Shown here one piece after another: positions 1 through 8,134 of a stretch of 54,011 nt of DNA. Numbering within the stretch: position 1 is the stretch's first letter; each line of letters opens with the position of its first letter. Made by a program: the position numbers and the translations under genes. Below the pieces are notes generated by a model, which saw only the letters and a list, made by a program, of their open reading frames with translations, made no database searches and was not told where the DNA came from. Source of the stretch: Candidatus Methanomethylophilaceae archaeon. GTDB lineage: Archaea > Thermoplasmatota > Thermoplasmata > Methanomassiliicoccales > Methanomethylophilaceae. The DNA lies in NCBI GenBank assembly GCA_944321505.1, contig CALULN010000004.1, positions 1-54,011 on the forward strand, read 5' to 3'.

Positions 1-305
1 GGCGTGCAGGCTATGGTGAACCTCTTGGACGGGGCGTTCCTCAGCTCCGCCGCGTCGGCCGCCTCGATGATGGACAGGGCATCGTCGGTGAGCTCGGTGC
101 CGGCGGGGGTGGACCTCAGCATCGGACGGCCGATGCCCTCCTCCATGGACTCCATGTAGCGGTGCACCACCGGAGGCGATATGCCGAGGGCCTTGGCGGC
201 GGCGTTCTTGCTCCCGCCGTCCCTGATGGCCCTCAGGACCTCGATCTGCCTGGATGTGACCGAATGGCCGTCCACCAGCAGCGATGTGCGCACCCTGATC
301 TCCAC
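1..305 (-). CDS. ModE/LysR-like winged-helix regulator (partial, N-terminal part)
   Basis: Reverse strand, cut by the left window edge; about 101 codons are visible from a GTG start at 305. The protein opens with a winged helix-turn-helix: residues around KNAAAKALGISPPVVHRYME match the recognition helix of ModE/LysR-type proteins, where a paralogue-rich family senses molybdate, tungstate or other small ligands through a C-terminal domain. That ligand domain is off the window. It is divergent from the DUF1538 membrane protein and a repeated GGTTAAC element lies just before the start, so autoregulation is likely. The GTG start is chosen because the HTH begins shortly after it. Family confident; ligand unknown. 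Confidence 0.7.
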   Translation of the reverse strand, partial: MEIRVRTSLLVDGHSVTSRQIEVLRAIRDGGSKNAAAKALGISPPVVHRYMESMEEGIGRPMLRSTPAGTELTDDALSIIEAADAAELRNAPSKRFTIACT

Positions 306-307
306 GG

Positions 308-332
308 CCGGTTAACCGGCGAGGCGGTTAAC
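308..332. promoter_or_regulatory. Repeated GGTTAAC element, candidate operator
   Basis: A perfect 12-bp palindrome CCGGTTAACCGG (308-319) is followed 16 bp later by a second CGGTTAAC (325-332). The second copy sits where the TATA box of the reverse-strand regulator should be, about 26 nt before its GTG. Binding there would block its own promoter. Operator function is inferred from position and symmetry only. Confidence 0.4.
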
Positions 333-400
333 AAACTTTGCCCATCCGGAACGCATCCGCGCGTGGGTTTGATATAACATGCGCGCATACGTCGGGACCG

Positions 401-1861
401 ATGGGTGCACAGGATACTTTCAGGGAGGTTCTCGTATCGACTCTGCCGATTGCCGTGCTGCTGCTGATACTGCAGATAGCGTTCTCGGAGCCGACCACGG
501 AGGACCTGATCCTGACCGTCGTGTGCATCGCGATGATCCTCATCGGCTTCACCGTGTTCCTGGTGGGCGTCGACACCGGCCTCAACCCGGTGGTGGAGTC
601 CATAGGCTCGGAGATACCCAGGAGGCGCTCCAGGCTGTTCATGATCGGCGTGGTGTTCGCCATCTCTTTCCTGGTGACGGTGGCGGAGCCGGACGTGGGC
701 GTGTTCACAAGCCAGGTCCAGGCCCTCTTCTCGGCGCTGAACGGCAGCACCCTGGTCTACGCCATCGCCATCGGTGTGGCCGCCCTGCTCATAGTGGCGG
801 CCTTCAGGATCGTATTCAAGCTGTCGCTGAGGGTGCTGTTCACGGTCTGCTACCTGGCCGTCATGGTCCTCGCATGCATGGCGCCGGCGGAGTTCATCGG
901 GATTGCCTTCGACTCGGGAGGCGTCACCACCGGACCCATGACCGTCCCCATCCTGCTGGCTCTCGGCATAGGGATATGCTCGGTGGGCCGCTACCGCAAC
1001 GAGCTGGACGGATTCGGCATGATCGGTGTGGCCTCGGTGGGGCCGGTCCTGGCGCTCCTGATCATGGGCATGACCATGGGCGACGTCACCGTCTCCGGCT
1101 CCGCGGAGGAGCTGGTCTCGGAAGCCGACGCCCTCCACAGGATGCTAGAGGAGTTCCTCTCATCTGTCTACAGCGTCGCCATGGCGATCATCCCGCTGAC
1201 GCTGTTCTTCGCGCTGTTCCAGAAGGTGTTCCTGAAGTTCACCTGGAACGCCGTCCGCGAGATGCTCATCGGGATCCTCATGGCGAGCATCGGGGTCATC
1301 GTGTTCCTGACCGCCATCTACACCGGCTTCATCCCCGTGGCCACCGCCGTCGGCACCGCCATGTCGGACCACGGCGCGGTGCTGATCCTGCTCGGCGCTC
1401 TGCTGGGGTTCCTGGTCGCCTACGCGGAACCGGCCGTGGCGATCCTGTGCGCCAGGGTGGAGAACGCCTCGGGAGGCATGGTCTCCAAGAGGACGGTGAA
1501 GCTGGTCATCTCCTCCGGAGTGGCGCTGTTCGTCGCCATCGGCATGGCCAAGGTGTGCTTCGACATCAACCTGCTCTACATCATCGTGCCCGGGTACATC
1601 GCGGCGCTGGTGCTCATGTGGCTCAGCGACAGGGACCTGGTGGGCATAGCGTTCGATGCGGGAGGCGTCGCCACAGGACCGATGTCCGTGGCGGTGATCA
1701 GCACGTTGTACACCGGCGTCGCCGCCGCACTGTACACCGGCTCGGACGCCGTCATCAACGGGTTCGGCGTGATAGCCCTCATAGCCCTGGCGCCCATAAT
1801 CTTCCTCTGCGCCTTCGGCGTCTACATCAAGCGCCTCAAGAAGGAGGCCATCCATGGATGA
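401..1861 (+). CDS. DUF1538 family integral membrane protein
   Basis: 486 residues, about twelve predicted membrane segments in two halves. Each half carries the DUF1538 signature: FDSGGVTTGP near residue 170 and FDAGGVATGP near residue 417. This shows the internal duplication typical of transporters with inverted or tandem repeats. The family is predicted to transport a small solute but no substrate is established. The start is ATG 401: a TATA-like TTTGATATAA at 368-377 lies about 28 nt upstream, so the message is probably leaderless, and the extra upstream codons are polar. It overlaps the downstream maturation protease by 8 bp, so the two are one transcription unit. Confidence 0.85.
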   Translation: MGAQDTFREVLVSTLPIAVLLLILQIAFSEPTTEDLILTVVCIAMILIGFTVFLVGVDTGLNPVVESIGSEIPRRRSRLFMIGVVFAISFLVTVAEPDVGVFTSQVQALFSALNGSTLVYAIAIGVAALLIVAAFRIVFKLSLRVLFTVCYLAVMVLACMAPAEFIGIAFDSGGVTTGPMTVPILLALGIGICSVGRYRNELDGFGMIGVASVGPVLALLIMGMTMGDVTVSGSAEELVSEADALHRMLEEFLSSVYSVAMAIIPLTLFFALFQKVFLKFTWNAVREMLIGILMASIGVIVFLTAIYTGFIPVATAVGTAMSDHGAVLILLGALLGFLVAYAEPAVAILCARVENASGGMVSKRTVKLVISSGVALFVAIGMAKVCFDINLLYIIVPGYIAALVLMWLSDRDLVGIAFDAGGVATGPMSVAVISTLYTGVAAALYTGSDAVINGFGVIALIALAPIIFLCAFGVYIKRLKKEAIHG

Positions 1862-2339
1862 GCGCACCGACACCGTCCTGATCGTCGGACTCGGAAGCCC
1901 CATCATGAGCGACGACGCCATCGGGCTGGAGGTCGTGGACGAGATAGAGAGGATGGGGCTCCCCGGAGTGGAGACCCGTCAGGAGGCCATCGGCGGACTG
2001 GACATCATCCCCGTCCTCTGGGGGTACAGGAACGTGATAATCGTCGATGCCATCCAGACCCGCCAGTACGAGCCCGGGACGGTCATGTTCTTCGACCCGG
2101 AGGACTTCGACGACACCATCGGCGACGCTTCCGCCCACGACATCAACCTGGCCACCGCCATGCGCATAGGCAGGCAGGTGGAGCCGGAGATGATGCCCGA
2201 CAAGGTCAGGTTCGTCGCCGTAGAGGCGGAGGACATCGCCACCGTCAACGAGGGCATGACCCCGAAGCTCATCGAGGCCAAGCCCAGAGCGGTGGAGGCG
2301 GTGCTCCACCTGCTGAAGGAGATTCAGAGCTCTATCTGA
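1854..2339 (+). CDS. Hydrogenase maturation protease (HycI/HybD/FrcD family)
   Basis: 161 residues, the usual family size. This endopeptidase trims the C-terminus of the large subunit of an [NiFe] hydrogenase once nickel is inserted. Visible landmarks are the N-terminal glycine motif VGLGSPIMSDDAIGLE, whose acidic pair is in the nickel-ligand position, the IVDAI strand with a second acidic ligand, and HDIN around residue 97 as the histidine ligand. The start overlaps the DUF1538 gene by 8 bp. The 3' end overlaps the convergent M16 peptidase by 16 bp. The hydrogenase it matures is not in the window; a methylotrophic hydrogen-consuming methanogen would need one for MvhA-type subunits. Confidence 0.85.
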   Translation: MDERTDTVLIVGLGSPIMSDDAIGLEVVDEIERMGLPGVETRQEAIGGLDIIPVLWGYRNVIIVDAIQTRQYEPGTVMFFDPEDFDDTIGDASAHDINLATAMRIGRQVEPEMMPDKVRFVAVEAEDIATVNEGMTPKLIEAKPRAVEAVLHLLKEIQSSI

Positions 2340-3595
2340 TCCGGCGAGAAGCCCTTCATGGCCTCCACGTCGGGGCCGTACATGACCACGTGCAGCCTGT
2401 CCTGCCTGATGACCTTCTCCGCGGCCCTGGCCACATCCTCGCAGGTGACGGAGTCCAGCCTGCGGAGCTGCTCCTCCAGGGTCACCGACTCCCCGGCCAC
2501 CAGACGCTGCCTCGCCATCCTGTAGATGCGGTTGGAGGTGGACTCGTAGGCGCGGACCAGGGAGCCCTTCACGATGTTCTTCGCCCTAGCCAGCTCCTCC
2601 CCGCCGATGCCGTCCTTCGCCTCGCGGAAGACCTTCCCGACGGTCTCCACCGCCTCCGGCACGTTGTCGCCGGTGGATGAGAAGAAGGCGCCCATGGACG
2701 CCGCGTCGGAGTTCATGTCCTGGCTGGAGTACACCGAGTACACCAGCGCCCGCTCCTCCCTGACCTGCTGGAAGAGCCTGGAGGACGACCCGGCTCCGAG
2801 GACGGTGCTCAGCATCATGATCGGGAACCTGTCCGGGTCCTCCGGGCCGCCGGTGGGGAACCCCATGCCCACGTAGCAGTGCTCGTCCTTGCGCCTGAAG
2901 TGGCGGTACACTGCATCGTGCACCGGAGGAGCGGTGCGGACGTTCCTGCGGCCGCCGGACATGCCGTCGAAGCTGTCCTCCGCCCAGGTGACCGCCTCCT
3001 CGGGGTCCACGCAGCCGGAGGCGAACACGGTGATGTTGGGTATGAGGTACCTGTCCTCGTAGTACGCCCTGAGGTCGTCGGACGTAAGCCCGCGGACGAT
3101 GTCGGTGGTCCCGGCCTCGTTGTGCCCCAGTTCGTGGCCCCTCCAGACCGTCTCGGCGAAGAGGTCGTGGATGTACGAGGACGGGTCGTTCTCGCACATG
3201 CTGATCTCCTGGAGGACGATCTTCTTCTCCATCTCGGTGTCGTCGGAGGAGATCTTCGGGTCGCAGACGATGTCCGCCACGAACTTCCTGGCCACGTCAG
3301 ACGTCTCCTTCAGGGTGATGCCGTAGAAAGCGGTCATCTCCTTGCCGGTGAAGGCGTTGAGCATGCCTCCGGCCCCCTCCATCTCCTTGGCCATCGTGTA
3401 CGAATCGTAGGTGCCGGTGGCCCTGAAGACCACGTGCTCGAGAAGGTGGGAGATCCCCCAGACATCCGGGGACTCGTCCCTGGACCCGGTGCTGACCGCC
3501 GCCATGTACGCGGCGCTCTGGCTGTCGGGGTTGCGGTCGATGATGACAGGGATGCCGGCCGCGGTGGCCTCCACGATGATGCTGTCCTTCGCCAT
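2324..3595 (-). CDS. M16 family zinc metallopeptidase (insulinase/processing-peptidase-like)
   Basis: 423 residues with both M16 halves. The inverted zinc motif HxxEH is HLLEH at residues 50-54, and a downstream glutamate in the EISMCEND region is the likely third ligand. The C-terminal half has the R/Y signature region common in the family. M16 enzymes degrade or process peptides inside a clamshell chamber; here a cytosolic location is expected because no signal peptide is seen. The reading frame stays open far upstream, but ATG 3595 is chosen because a TATA box (ATTAAT, 3618-3623) lies about 26 nt before it and the conserved strand SIIVEATAAGIPVI follows immediately. Confidence 0.85.
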   Translation of the reverse strand: MAKDSIIVEATAAGIPVIIDRNPDSQSAAYMAAVSTGSRDESPDVWGISHLLEHVVFRATGTYDSYTMAKEMEGAGGMLNAFTGKEMTAFYGITLKETSDVARKFVADIVCDPKISSDDTEMEKKIVLQEISMCENDPSSYIHDLFAETVWRGHELGHNEAGTTDIVRGLTSDDLRAYYEDRYLIPNITVFASGCVDPEEAVTWAEDSFDGMSGGRRNVRTAPPVHDAVYRHFRRKDEHCYVGMGFPTGGPEDPDRFPIMMLSTVLGAGSSSRLFQQVREERALVYSVYSSQDMNSDAASMGAFFSSTGDNVPEAVETVGKVFREAKDGIGGEELARAKNIVKGSLVRAYESTSNRIYRMARQRLVAGESVTLEEQLRRLDSVTCEDVARAAEKVIRQDRLHVVMYGPDVEAMKGFSPDQIEL

Positions 3596-3617
3596 GGCGG
3601 GTGATGCGGGGGCAACG

Positions 3618-3623
3618 ATTAAT
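3618..3623. promoter_or_regulatory. Single palindromic TATA box shared by two divergent leaderless genes
   Basis: ATTAAT is its own reverse complement. Its centre (3620.5) is 25.5 nt from the M16 start (3595, reverse strand) and 26.5 nt from the PAC2 start (3647, forward strand). Those are the expected archaeal TATA-to-start distances for leaderless messages in both directions, and no second TATA box is visible in the 51-bp gap. Confidence 0.6.
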
Positions 3624-3646
3624 AGCCTTGCGCACATGGCCGCACC

Positions 3647-4390
3647 ATGACGGAGATGGTGCTCCACCAGTTCGGGACCATGGGTCCCGGGACCCACGTA
3701 GCGATTGTCGGTTTCCCGAGCCTGGGTCTGGTGAGCTCCATCGCCACCAACTTCCTGTCCAGGGACCTGAAGCTGGACCTGGTCGCAGGCCTGACATCCT
3801 CCGAGTTCCCTCCCTACGCCCTGATCCAGGGCGGGAGGCCGATGCCCCCCATCAGGATCTTCTCCGGATGCAGGGACAACTGCGGGGAGGGACTGGACTG
3901 CGGCGGCGTGGTCGTCGTCACCACGGAGTTCGCCCCCAAGCCCGACACCCACCGCGACGTGGCCCTGGCCCTCCTGGACTGGTTCGAGGCCAACGGGGTG
4001 GACGCGGTGGTCACCCTCGACGGGATACCCATGTTCGTCCAGGACAGATACGACATACTGGGTGCGGCCTCCACCCCGGAGGCCAGGGAGATGATGGTCC
4101 GCTACGGCGTGGAGCCCTTCGAGGACGGCATGGTCCGCGGGATATCCGGGGTCCTGCTCTACGAAGGGTCGGTGAGGAGAATGAAGGTCATGTCCATCAT
4201 GGGGACGGCCAGGTCCGAGATCCCCGACCCCAAGGGCGCCGCCAACCTGCTGGAGACCATCAAGAAGATGCTTCCCGAGGTCAGCATCGACACCGACCCC
4301 CTGTACGCCGAGGCTGCGGAGATAGACAAGCGCCTGAAGGCGCAGACCGAGGCCCCCGACCAGGGGTCCAACGACATACTCTACGGGTGA
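3647..4390 (+). CDS. PAC2 family protein (proteasome-assembly-chaperone-like)
   Basis: 247 residues. The N-terminal part (VAIVGFPSLGLVSSIATNFL) is the hallmark of the PAC2 fold, related to eukaryotic proteasome assembly chaperone 2 and to archaeal DUF75 proteins. The archaeal members have no settled function. A double-cysteine segment (CRDNCGEGLDC, residues about 75-85) is notable and could bind metal. It is leaderless from the shared TATA box at 3618-3623 and is followed after 4 bp by the arginine decarboxylase gene, suggesting co-transcription. Family confident; role unknown. Confidence 0.8.
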   Translation: MTEMVLHQFGTMGPGTHVAIVGFPSLGLVSSIATNFLSRDLKLDLVAGLTSSEFPPYALIQGGRPMPPIRIFSGCRDNCGEGLDCGGVVVVTTEFAPKPDTHRDVALALLDWFEANGVDAVVTLDGIPMFVQDRYDILGAASTPEAREMMVRYGVEPFEDGMVRGISGVLLYEGSVRRMKVMSIMGTARSEIPDPKGAANLLETIKKMLPEVSIDTDPLYAEAAEIDKRLKAQTEAPDQGSNDILYG

Positions 4391-4394
4391 GAGG

Positions 4395-4865
4395 ATGCTC
4401 ATACCCAGCCAGTACTTCGTCACGTCCGGGAAGGCCCTCAGCGCCGTGTCCGACCTCAACGCCTTCGACCTCGCCCTGTTCGAAGCGGGCATCGAGGAGC
4501 TCAACCTGGTGGCCGTATCATCGGTGATACCGCCGGAGGCGGAGATGGTGGAGTACCGCAGGATCCCCATGGGGGCGGTCACCCACTGCGTCCTGGCGCA
4601 GATGAGGGGGTGCGGCGGCGACGTCATCTCCGCCGGGATCGCGTACACGAAGAGGAAGGACGGGTACGGCGGCTACGTTGCCGAGGGCCACAGCTTCGGC
4701 GACGGCGAGTCCCTGAAGGAGGGCCTCCGCGCCAAGATAAGGGAGATGGAGAGGATCCGCGGCGTGGAGCTGGAGGATCCGGAGATCGTCGTCGAGGAGA
4801 TGAGGGTGCCGGAGGGCAGCTACGGATGCTGCCTGGCATCCCTGGTGTTCTGCGGGTACAGGTGA
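4395..4865 (+). CDS. pdaD: Pyruvoyl-dependent arginine decarboxylase
   Basis: 156 residues, matching PvlArgDC. The enzyme converts arginine to agmatine for polyamine and archaeal tRNA-Ile agmatidine synthesis. It self-cleaves between two serines to make the pyruvoyl group: the AVSSVIPPEA site is visible with Ser42-Ser43. The C-terminal segment with GYVAEG and the acidic EEMRVPEG stretch also fits. Start ATG 4395 lies 4 bp after the PAC2 stop with a GAGAGG ribosome-binding site overlapping the stop region. The zinc-ribbon gene follows after one base, so this is the middle of a three-gene operon. Confidence 0.93.
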   Translation: MLIPSQYFVTSGKALSAVSDLNAFDLALFEAGIEELNLVAVSSVIPPEAEMVEYRRIPMGAVTHCVLAQMRGCGGDVISAGIAYTKRKDGYGGYVAEGHSFGDGESLKEGLRAKIREMERIRGVELEDPEIVVEEMRVPEGSYGCCLASLVFCGYR

Positions 4866-4866
4866 G

Positions 4867-5283
4867 ATGTTCGCGATAGTCTCGTGTCCGGGATGCTCGA
4901 AAGAGCGGGTCGTCGACCTCTCGTCGTCCACCAGCGTCTGCCCCTACTGCGGCAGGAAGGCGGACAACGCCCTGCTGGCTGTGAGGTTCAGCCATCAGGA
5001 CCAGGGCATCGTCAGGGACGTGCTGCAGGGGAGGGAGGACGTCCCGTTGGTAAAGGACGGCGTGCCGCCCGACCCCATGGAGGCGCTGCGGTACGCGGTG
5101 TCGCACATAAGCGACCCGGAGCAGAAGATGTCCGCGACGGCGGAGGGGCTGGACCGCATAAAGGGCGAGTTCACCCTGGACGACATAGAGCACATCATCC
5201 CCGGGCAGGGCCGCAGGTTCGCGGAGGCGATGCTGGAGTCCTGCCTCATACACGAGGTCAGCTACGGCAGGTACCGCATCTAG
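4867..5283 (+). CDS. Small zinc-ribbon protein of unknown function
   Basis: 138 residues. The N-terminus carries two CxxC knuckles, CPGC at about 7-10 and CPYC at about 25-28, forming a zinc ribbon like those of archaeal DUF1922/DUF5817-type proteins. The remainder (residues 60-138) looks helical with a winged-helix-like end. A nucleic-acid-binding role is plausible but not shown. It starts one base after pdaD. Its last bases overlap the stop of the small reverse-strand membrane peptide gene. Confidence 0.65.
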   Translation: MFAIVSCPGCSKERVVDLSSSTSVCPYCGRKADNALLAVRFSHQDQGIVRDVLQGREDVPLVKDGVPPDPMEALRYAVSHISDPEQKMSATAEGLDRIKGEFTLDDIEHIIPGQGRRFAEAMLESCLIHEVSYGRYRI

Positions 5284-5399
5284 AGGCCGAGGGCTCCCAG
5301 GATGTAGTCGTGGACGGCCCCGGAGGCCAGTATGCACATGGCCACCCCGCCGACGGCCAGGACCAGGATCCCGCAGACGAACTTCCATCTCTCCTTCAT
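5280..5399 (-). CDS. 39-residue single-span membrane peptide
   Basis: Begins at ATG 5399 and ends at TAG 5280-5282. The N-terminus is basic (MKERWKF), then comes one hydrophobic segment (VCGILVLAVGGVAMCILASG) and a short tail. It follows the 240-residue membrane protein after only 5 bp, so translational coupling is likely, and it may be a small subunit or regulator of that protein. Its charge pattern, in-frame hydrophobic span and close spacing make it more than a chance frame, but no family is recognised. Confidence 0.55.
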   Translation of the reverse strand: MKERWKFVCGILVLAVGGVAMCILASGAVHDYILGALGL

Positions 5400-5404
5400 G
5401 GGCA

Positions 5405-6127
5405 TCACCTGGGCAGGTCGCCGCGCTTCCTCCCCTCGAGGCGGAGGACGTCGGCCACCACGCCGGACAGTCCCTTATAGACCGTGCGGTAGAAATAGTA
5501 CACCCCGAGGGCCAGCATCAGCACCGCCGGCAGGACCCACAGGATGTTGTTGTCCCCGGACAGGGTGGACACGAAGGTCCACAGGAGCATGCCCGCCACG
5601 TTCACCAGCATGGCCTGCATGGTGAACTCGCCGATCCTCAGCCTGGCCACACCCTCCCCGATGTTGGCTCCGATGCTAGACATCAGGCACAGCTGCATGA
5701 TCAGGAACAGCACCGCCACGGCCCAGCTCAGCCCGTCCATGCCGCCTATCCCGTCGGCGGCGTTGATGAACAGGGAGATCATGCCGTAGGACATGCCGGC
5801 GCCCTGTCCGAGACCCAGCGCGTATCCGTAGAACACGGTGTCGGACTTCCCGTGGAACCTGCGGAGGTTGAGGACCAGCAGCACCGCCACCGTCTGGATG
5901 AAGGCGAATGCCACTCCGTAGAGGGGGTTGGTCCATTCGAACATGGTGTAGAAAGCCGCGATGAGGAACCCTTCTATGAGCCCCACCACCAGCAGGGTGA
6001 TGACGGTGGAGTCCTTGAAGAAGGGCTCCTCCACCGCAGGGTAGGTGTATCCCCTGAGCACGTAGTAGAACATCACGAGTGCCGGCACCGCCGCCATGGC
6101 GAGGGCGAGGACCATGGTGTAAGCCAT
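5405..6127 (-). CDS. Polytopic membrane protein, function unknown
   Basis: 240 residues with about seven predicted membrane segments; N-terminus out of register for a signal peptide and starting directly with a span. A short loop with VEEPFFKD follows the first span, and a second acidic loop (FEWTNP) follows the second pair. The layout recalls PrsW/CAAX-protease-like membrane proteins, but the exact EExxK catalytic motif is not met, so no enzymatic role is assigned. The downstream gene is the 39-residue membrane peptide. It lies alone upstream, with the ferredoxin-fusion gene starting a new unit beyond. Confidence 0.65.
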   Translation of the reverse strand: MAYTMVLALAMAAVPALVMFYYVLRGYTYPAVEEPFFKDSTVITLLVVGLIEGFLIAAFYTMFEWTNPLYGVAFAFIQTVAVLLVLNLRRFHGKSDTVFYGYALGLGQGAGMSYGMISLFINAADGIGGMDGLSWAVAVLFLIMQLCLMSSIGANIGEGVARLRIGEFTMQAMLVNVAGMLLWTFVSTLSGDNNILWVLPAVLMLALGVYYFYRTVYKGLSGVVADVLRLEGRKRGDLPR

Positions 6128-6169
6128 GGATGCCCGATTCCCGGGCCACGATATAACCGTTGCCGGAGA

Positions 6170-8053
6170 TCAGAGCAGTTTGTCGTAGTAGTGGGCCACC
6201 ATGCACGACCCCTCGCAGATCCCGCAGGATGTACACAGACGCGGATCCACGTGCAGGCCGTCGTCCACCCTCACCGCCCTCTCGGGGCAGCGCTTGACGC
6301 ATATGCCGCAGGATGTGCACATCTGCGCCCTCAGCAGCGCCTTCACCGACCGCTCGAAGAGCCTAGAGGCTCCCTCTTCGGTCTTGGACACCACGGACAC
6401 CTGGCCGCCGCCGAACAGCTTGGCGGTGCCGTCCCGGCAGCGGACCATGGCGATCTCGTACTCCTCGGAGCAGCGCACCTCCCCGATGGTCCTCAGCGAA
6501 TCCTCCACGGAGACGAAGGGGCGGCTGCGGGGGACGGTGACCACCGCCTCGGCGGAGAAGCCTCCCGCGGCGCAGGACGAGGCGCCTTTGAGCACCTTCA
6601 TGGAGGGCCCAGAGGAGGATTTCGGCCTCAGATCCAGGCCGTGGCGCTGCGCTATGGCCCTCATCTTCGGGGGCAGCACCTTCCACCTCCAGAACCCCAG
6701 GTCCACGTACTCCTGCGGCAGGCCACGCTCCTCGGCGTACCTGCGCAGGTAGGCGTCCCACTCCGCGTGCATGTCCGGATGGATGCGGCGGGTGTTCTCC
6801 CATTCGCTGGAGAGGCAGGATGCGCATAGATAGCAGCCTATGCGCTCGAAGTCCCGGTCGTAGAGCGGGTTGTACTCCAGTCCCTTCATCCATATGTACC
6901 CCCAGACCTCCGCCGCTGTCCAGGCGCGGACGGGATTGAGGGTGGTTTGGTTGGGGACGAAGGGGTTCCTGGAGACGAACCCCGTCTTCGAGCGGGAGAA
7001 GGACTCCAGCGTGCGGTTGCCCTCCACGGTCACCGTGCCTTCGGGGTAGCGCTTCGATATCAGGTCGGTGATGGGACCCAGCTTGCACACCTTGCAGCAC
7101 CATCTGAAGTCCTTCGCCGGAGGGCCGAAGGCATCCACGTTCCTGCGGAACGCGTCGCCGGCCTCCGCCTTCACCAGGTTCAGTCCGCGGGAGGATGCGA
7201 AGCGCTCCGCGTACTCCAGTGTCTCCGGGAACTCCAGCCCGGTGTCGATGAACAGCAGGTCCGGGTCCGGGACCACGTTCAGCAGGATGCCCAGAGCCGC
7301 CAGGGAGTCCTTGCCTCCGGAGAACGACGCGGTCACCGGTTTGGACCTGCCCTTGAGGAATGAACGTATGTCGCTGACCGCCGCAGACTCCAGAGCGGAC
7401 AGGTGGCGGCGGTTGGCCTCCACGAACCTGCGCCTGCCGGAATCCGGCGAGACGGGGGTCCCCGACGGGTCGGCGAGGTCCCTTATGCGCACCGCCTTCT
7501 CCGCATCGCGCAGGGAATCCGACGATGCCAGCGCAGTGCCGGCACCGATCTTCCCGCCCTTCCTGAGTATGACGGGGGCGCCGGCCGAGAAACCGCCCGA
7601 CACATCCCTTATGCATGAGCCGGGCAGGGACTTGCCCTTCAGATGGCCGGACATCCCCGAGAACGAAACGACGTTCGACTCCGCACAGGGAGCGAACAGC
7701 TCCGCACCGGCCTGCCTCAGATCCAGGGCGTAACCCCCCGACTCCACGTCGAACCGTATGACGGCTATAACCGTCCCGTGGGCGATCACCTCGTCCGCAC
7801 GGTCCTCGCCCGGGACCTTGTTGAGGAACACCGCCTTCCTCTCCAGCGGGGCTGCGGTGCCGAATGCCTCGATGAACAGCGAACGGACCAGCTTCCCGGC
7901 GTCCCCCATGGCGGGACGGACGTCCCCCGGGCTGTTGGCCTCGAAGGCCCTCGCATGGGAACCGCAGGAGCAGGCGTCCCCCAGGACCAGAGTGCCGCAT
8001 CTGTCGCACCACCTCATGACGGTCTTACCGTTGGCCGCATACGCCCCTGCCAT
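6170..8053 (-). CDS. PUA/PAPS-reductase-family/ferredoxin fusion protein
   Basis: 627 residues. Order of domains: N-terminal zinc-binding WCDRCG...CSCGS knuckles; a PUA-like RNA-binding segment (residues about 100-190); a PP-loop ATPase of the PAPS-reductase family with SFSGGKDSLAA and LLFIDTGLEFPET; a cysteine-rich middle (WCCKVCKLGP, CYLCASC); and a C-terminal two-cluster ferredoxin with two CxxCxxCxxxC sets. The family is archaeal and common in methanogens; a sulfur-transfer or RNA-thiolation job is suggested by the domains but not proven. Start ATG 8053 is chosen because a TATA box (CTTTTATCC on the reverse strand, 8073-8083) is 25 nt upstream; ATG 8017 is the alternative. Confidence 0.8.
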   Translation of the reverse strand: MAGAYAANGKTVMRWCDRCGTLVLGDACSCGSHARAFEANSPGDVRPAMGDAGKLVRSLFIEAFGTAAPLERKAVFLNKVPGEDRADEVIAHGTVIAVIRFDVESGGYALDLRQAGAELFAPCAESNVVSFSGMSGHLKGKSLPGSCIRDVSGGFSAGAPVILRKGGKIGAGTALASSDSLRDAEKAVRIRDLADPSGTPVSPDSGRRRFVEANRRHLSALESAAVSDIRSFLKGRSKPVTASFSGGKDSLAALGILLNVVPDPDLLFIDTGLEFPETLEYAERFASSRGLNLVKAEAGDAFRRNVDAFGPPAKDFRWCCKVCKLGPITDLISKRYPEGTVTVEGNRTLESFSRSKTGFVSRNPFVPNQTTLNPVRAWTAAEVWGYIWMKGLEYNPLYDRDFERIGCYLCASCLSSEWENTRRIHPDMHAEWDAYLRRYAEERGLPQEYVDLGFWRWKVLPPKMRAIAQRHGLDLRPKSSSGPSMKVLKGASSCAAGGFSAEAVVTVPRSRPFVSVEDSLRTIGEVRCSEEYEIAMVRCRDGTAKLFGGGQVSVVSKTEEGASRLFERSVKALLRAQMCTSCGICVKRCPERAVRVDDGLHVDPRLCTSCGICEGSCMVAHYYDKLL

Positions 8054-8134
8054 GGCTGACCGTATCTGTCCGAGGATAAAAGACATGGCCCGCCGCACCC
8101 GGGTTTTATCAATGGGAGAGGGAATCCCCCGGGC

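Noticed and set aside
5405-6127. Assignment of the membrane protein as a PrsW-type intramembrane protease
   Set aside because: VEEPFFKD has one residue too many for EExxK and the later catalytic residues of PrsW are not seen.
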